A stretch of 64,000 nucleotides of DNA, from NCBI RefSeq assembly GCF_000725385.1, contig NZ_CP008884.1, positions 3,968,001-4,032,000 on the forward strand, given 5' to 3'. The stretch is from Dyella japonica A8 (GTDB taxonomy: Bacteria > Pseudomonadota > Gammaproteobacteria > Xanthomonadales > Rhodanobacteraceae). A model generated the notes under the pieces. The model had not been told where the DNA came from and ran no database searches. It worked only from the letters and a program-made list of their open reading frames with translations. Position 1 is the stretch's first letter, and every line of letters begins with the position of its first letter. Below are positions 62,694-64,000 of this stretch, piece after piece. Position numbers and translations under genes: made by a program.

Positions 62694-64000
62694 GTGAGCC
62701 ACACCCTCGACCTGCCACTGGATAACCCGATCCAGCCCGGCCTGATGGTCATCCATGGCAATCGCATGGAGGATCTGCGCGACCTGCTGACCGCATGGCT
62801 GGCGCGTGCACCGCTGCGTCCGCTGGAAGACGAGCTGATGCTGGTGCAGAGCAACGGCATCGCGCAGTGGCTGAAGTGGGCGCTGGCGCGGCCCGCGGGT
62901 GACGGCGGCGGGCTGGGCATCAGCGCGGCCATCGACGTGCAATTGCCCGGCCGCTTCCTGTGGGCGGCCTATCGCAGCGTGCTTGGCCGCGAGGCGGTGC
63001 CGACCACGTCGCCGTTCGACAAGTCACGCCTGAGCTGGCGATTGCTGCGGCTGCTGCCCGCGCACCTGCATGAAGCCGATTTCGCGCCGCTGAGCGATTT
63101 CCTCCGCGACGACCCGGACGAGCGCAAGCGCTTCCAGCTCGCCGAACGCGTGGCCGACCTGTTCGACCAGTACCAGGTGTATCGCGCCGACTGGCTTGCC
63201 GACTGGGAGCAAGGCCGCTACGTGCTGCGCGACGAACTGCGCGGCGAGCCCCGGCCGCTGCCGGTGGACCAGCGCTGGCAGGCACGTCTGTGGCAACTGC
63301 TGCTGGACGACGTCGGCGCGGAACGGCACAACCATCGCGCCGCCGTGCACCAGGCCTTCCTCGAATGCATCGCGACCATGCAGGCACGCCCCGCCGCGCT
63401 GCCCCGCCGCATCGTGGTGTTCGGCATATCATCGCTGCCGCAGCAGACGCTGGAAGCGCTCACGGCGCTGTCGCGCTTCAGCCAGGTGTTGCTGCTGGTG
63501 GCCAACCCGTGCCGGCACTACTGGGCCGACATCATCGAAGATCGCGAGCTGCTCAAGGCCAGCCAGCGCCGCCACGGCAACAAGCCCGGCCTGCCCGCCG
63601 AGCCGCGCTATGAGGACCTTCACCTGCACGCCAATCCGTTGCTGGCGGCGTGGGGCCGGCAGGGGCGCGACTACATCCGCCTGCTCGATGCCTTCGACAA
63701 GCCCGATGGCTATCGCCGGCAGTTCGCCGCGTGGAACCGCAGCATCGACTTGTTCGCCGATACCGATGGCAGCACGCTGCTGCGGCAGATCCAGCAGGCC
63801 ATCCTGGACCTTGAGCCGCTGCCCGCCAACGCCGCGCAACGCAAGCCGTGGCATGACGGCGACACCTCGCTGCGCTTCCACATCGCGCACAGTCCGCAGC
63901 GCGAGGTGGAGGTGCTGCACGACCAGCTGCTGGCGATGTTCGAGGACGCCGCGAGGCGCGGCGAACCGCTGTCACCGCGCGACGTGATCGTGATGGTGCC
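62694..64000 (+). CDS. recC: Exodeoxyribonuclease V subunit RecC, 5' part
   Basis: This gene runs off the right edge after 435 codons. The protein starts near VSHTLDLPLDNPIQPGLMVIHGNRMEDLRDLL and has RecC segments LMLVQSNGIAQWLKWALA, LPGRFLWAAYRSVLG, RRIVVFGISSLPQQTLEAL and LLVANPCRHYWADI, all of the N-terminal inactive-helicase region that reads Chi. RecC is the Chi-recognising subunit of RecBCD, which repairs double-strand breaks and degrades linear foreign DNA. The GTG at 62694 or an ATG at 62745 could be the start; neither has a strong ribosome site. recB and recD are expected beyond the window. Confidence 0.92.
   Translation, partial: MSHTLDLPLDNPIQPGLMVIHGNRMEDLRDLLTAWLARAPLRPLEDELMLVQSNGIAQWLKWALARPAGDGGGLGISAAIDVQLPGRFLWAAYRSVLGREAVPTTSPFDKSRLSWRLLRLLPAHLHEADFAPLSDFLRDDPDERKRFQLAERVADLFDQYQVYRADWLADWEQGRYVLRDELRGEPRPLPVDQRWQARLWQLLLDDVGAERHNHRAAVHQAFLECIATMQARPAALPRRIVVFGISSLPQQTLEALTALSRFSQVLLLVANPCRHYWADIIEDRELLKASQRRHGNKPGLPAEPRYEDLHLHANPLLAAWGRQGRDYIRLLDAFDKPDGYRRQFAAWNRSIDLFADTDGSTLLRQIQQAILDLEPLPANAAQRKPWHDGDTSLRFHIAHSPQREVEVLHDQLLAMFEDAARRGEPLSPRDVIVMV

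Noticed and set aside
62694..64000. Defence island next to recC
   Set aside because: Only the housekeeping recC start is visible; neighbours are a lipoprotein and a permease, with no nuclease or toxin partner.

Overview
The window is GC-rich, gene-dense bacterial chromosome with strong G/C bias at third codon positions. The gene content suggests a gammaproteobacterium of the Lysobacterales (Xanthomonadales), most likely Rhodanobacteraceae (Dyella/Rhodanobacter/Luteibacter-like). It has a very large TonB-dependent receptor, an AaeAB-type efflux operon, KatG, Kup, LytS/LytTR signalling and many lone stress or metabolite-modifying enzymes. The taxonomy is inference; there is no rRNA gene to anchor it.

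Layout. 0-2.3 kb: lone enzymes (a secreted protein running off the left edge, a DHFR/RibD-like reductase, a GNAT, a VOC protein). 2.4-5.3 kb: a four-gene minus-strand operon (outer-membrane barrel, periplasmic FMN-binding protein, ApbE flavinyltransferase, four-helix membrane protein with paired histidines) behind a Fur-like box. I read it as an iron-regulated trans-envelope flavin/heme electron-transfer module. 5.4-8.5 kb: MacB-like ABC exporter pair. 8.6-11.0 kb: secreted protein plus a LytS/LytTR two-component system. 11.1-12.3 kb: divergent gntR and osmC genes sharing a 16-bp palindromic operator laid over both -10 elements. 12.3-13.7 kb: three small unrelated minus-strand genes separated by copies of a 24-bp palindromic repeat, a cassette-like arrangement. 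13.8-19.2 kb: DoxX, secreted alpha/beta hydrolase, fatty-acid desaturase-like protein, NTF2-like protein and Kup.

19.7-28.3 kb: a secreted Ala-rich protein, a secreted glycoside-hydrolase-like protein, a methyltransferase, and a two-gene glycan module (GT2 glycosyltransferase and PglK-like ABC flippase), followed by a second RibD-like reductase. 28.6-37.1 kb: a six-Asp-box secreted protein, more small envelope genes flanked by the same repeat, an AraC regulator divergent from a hydrolase, and two membrane proteins. 37.2-42.7 kb: a small lipoprotein, a DUF1330 protein, a periplasmic-binding/GGDEF/EAL c-di-GMP enzyme and KatG. 43.3-51.6 kb: a NarL-type two-component system, then an AaeXAB-like aromatic-acid efflux operon ending in a TolC-like channel, with a divergent LysR regulator.

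51.7-64 kb: VOC with AraC regulator, flavin reductase-like, Nudix, GNAT, DUF1737, a 960-residue TonB-dependent receptor with an inverted repeat in its upstream region, RHH protein, YjdM, two uncharacterised genes, a DUF3574 lipoprotein with an NCS2-type permease, and the start of recC. No tRNA, rRNA, CRISPR array, prophage or complete insertion sequence was seen. The least explained features are the Fur-box electron-transfer operon and the dispersed palindrome that brackets small unrelated genes in one orientation.
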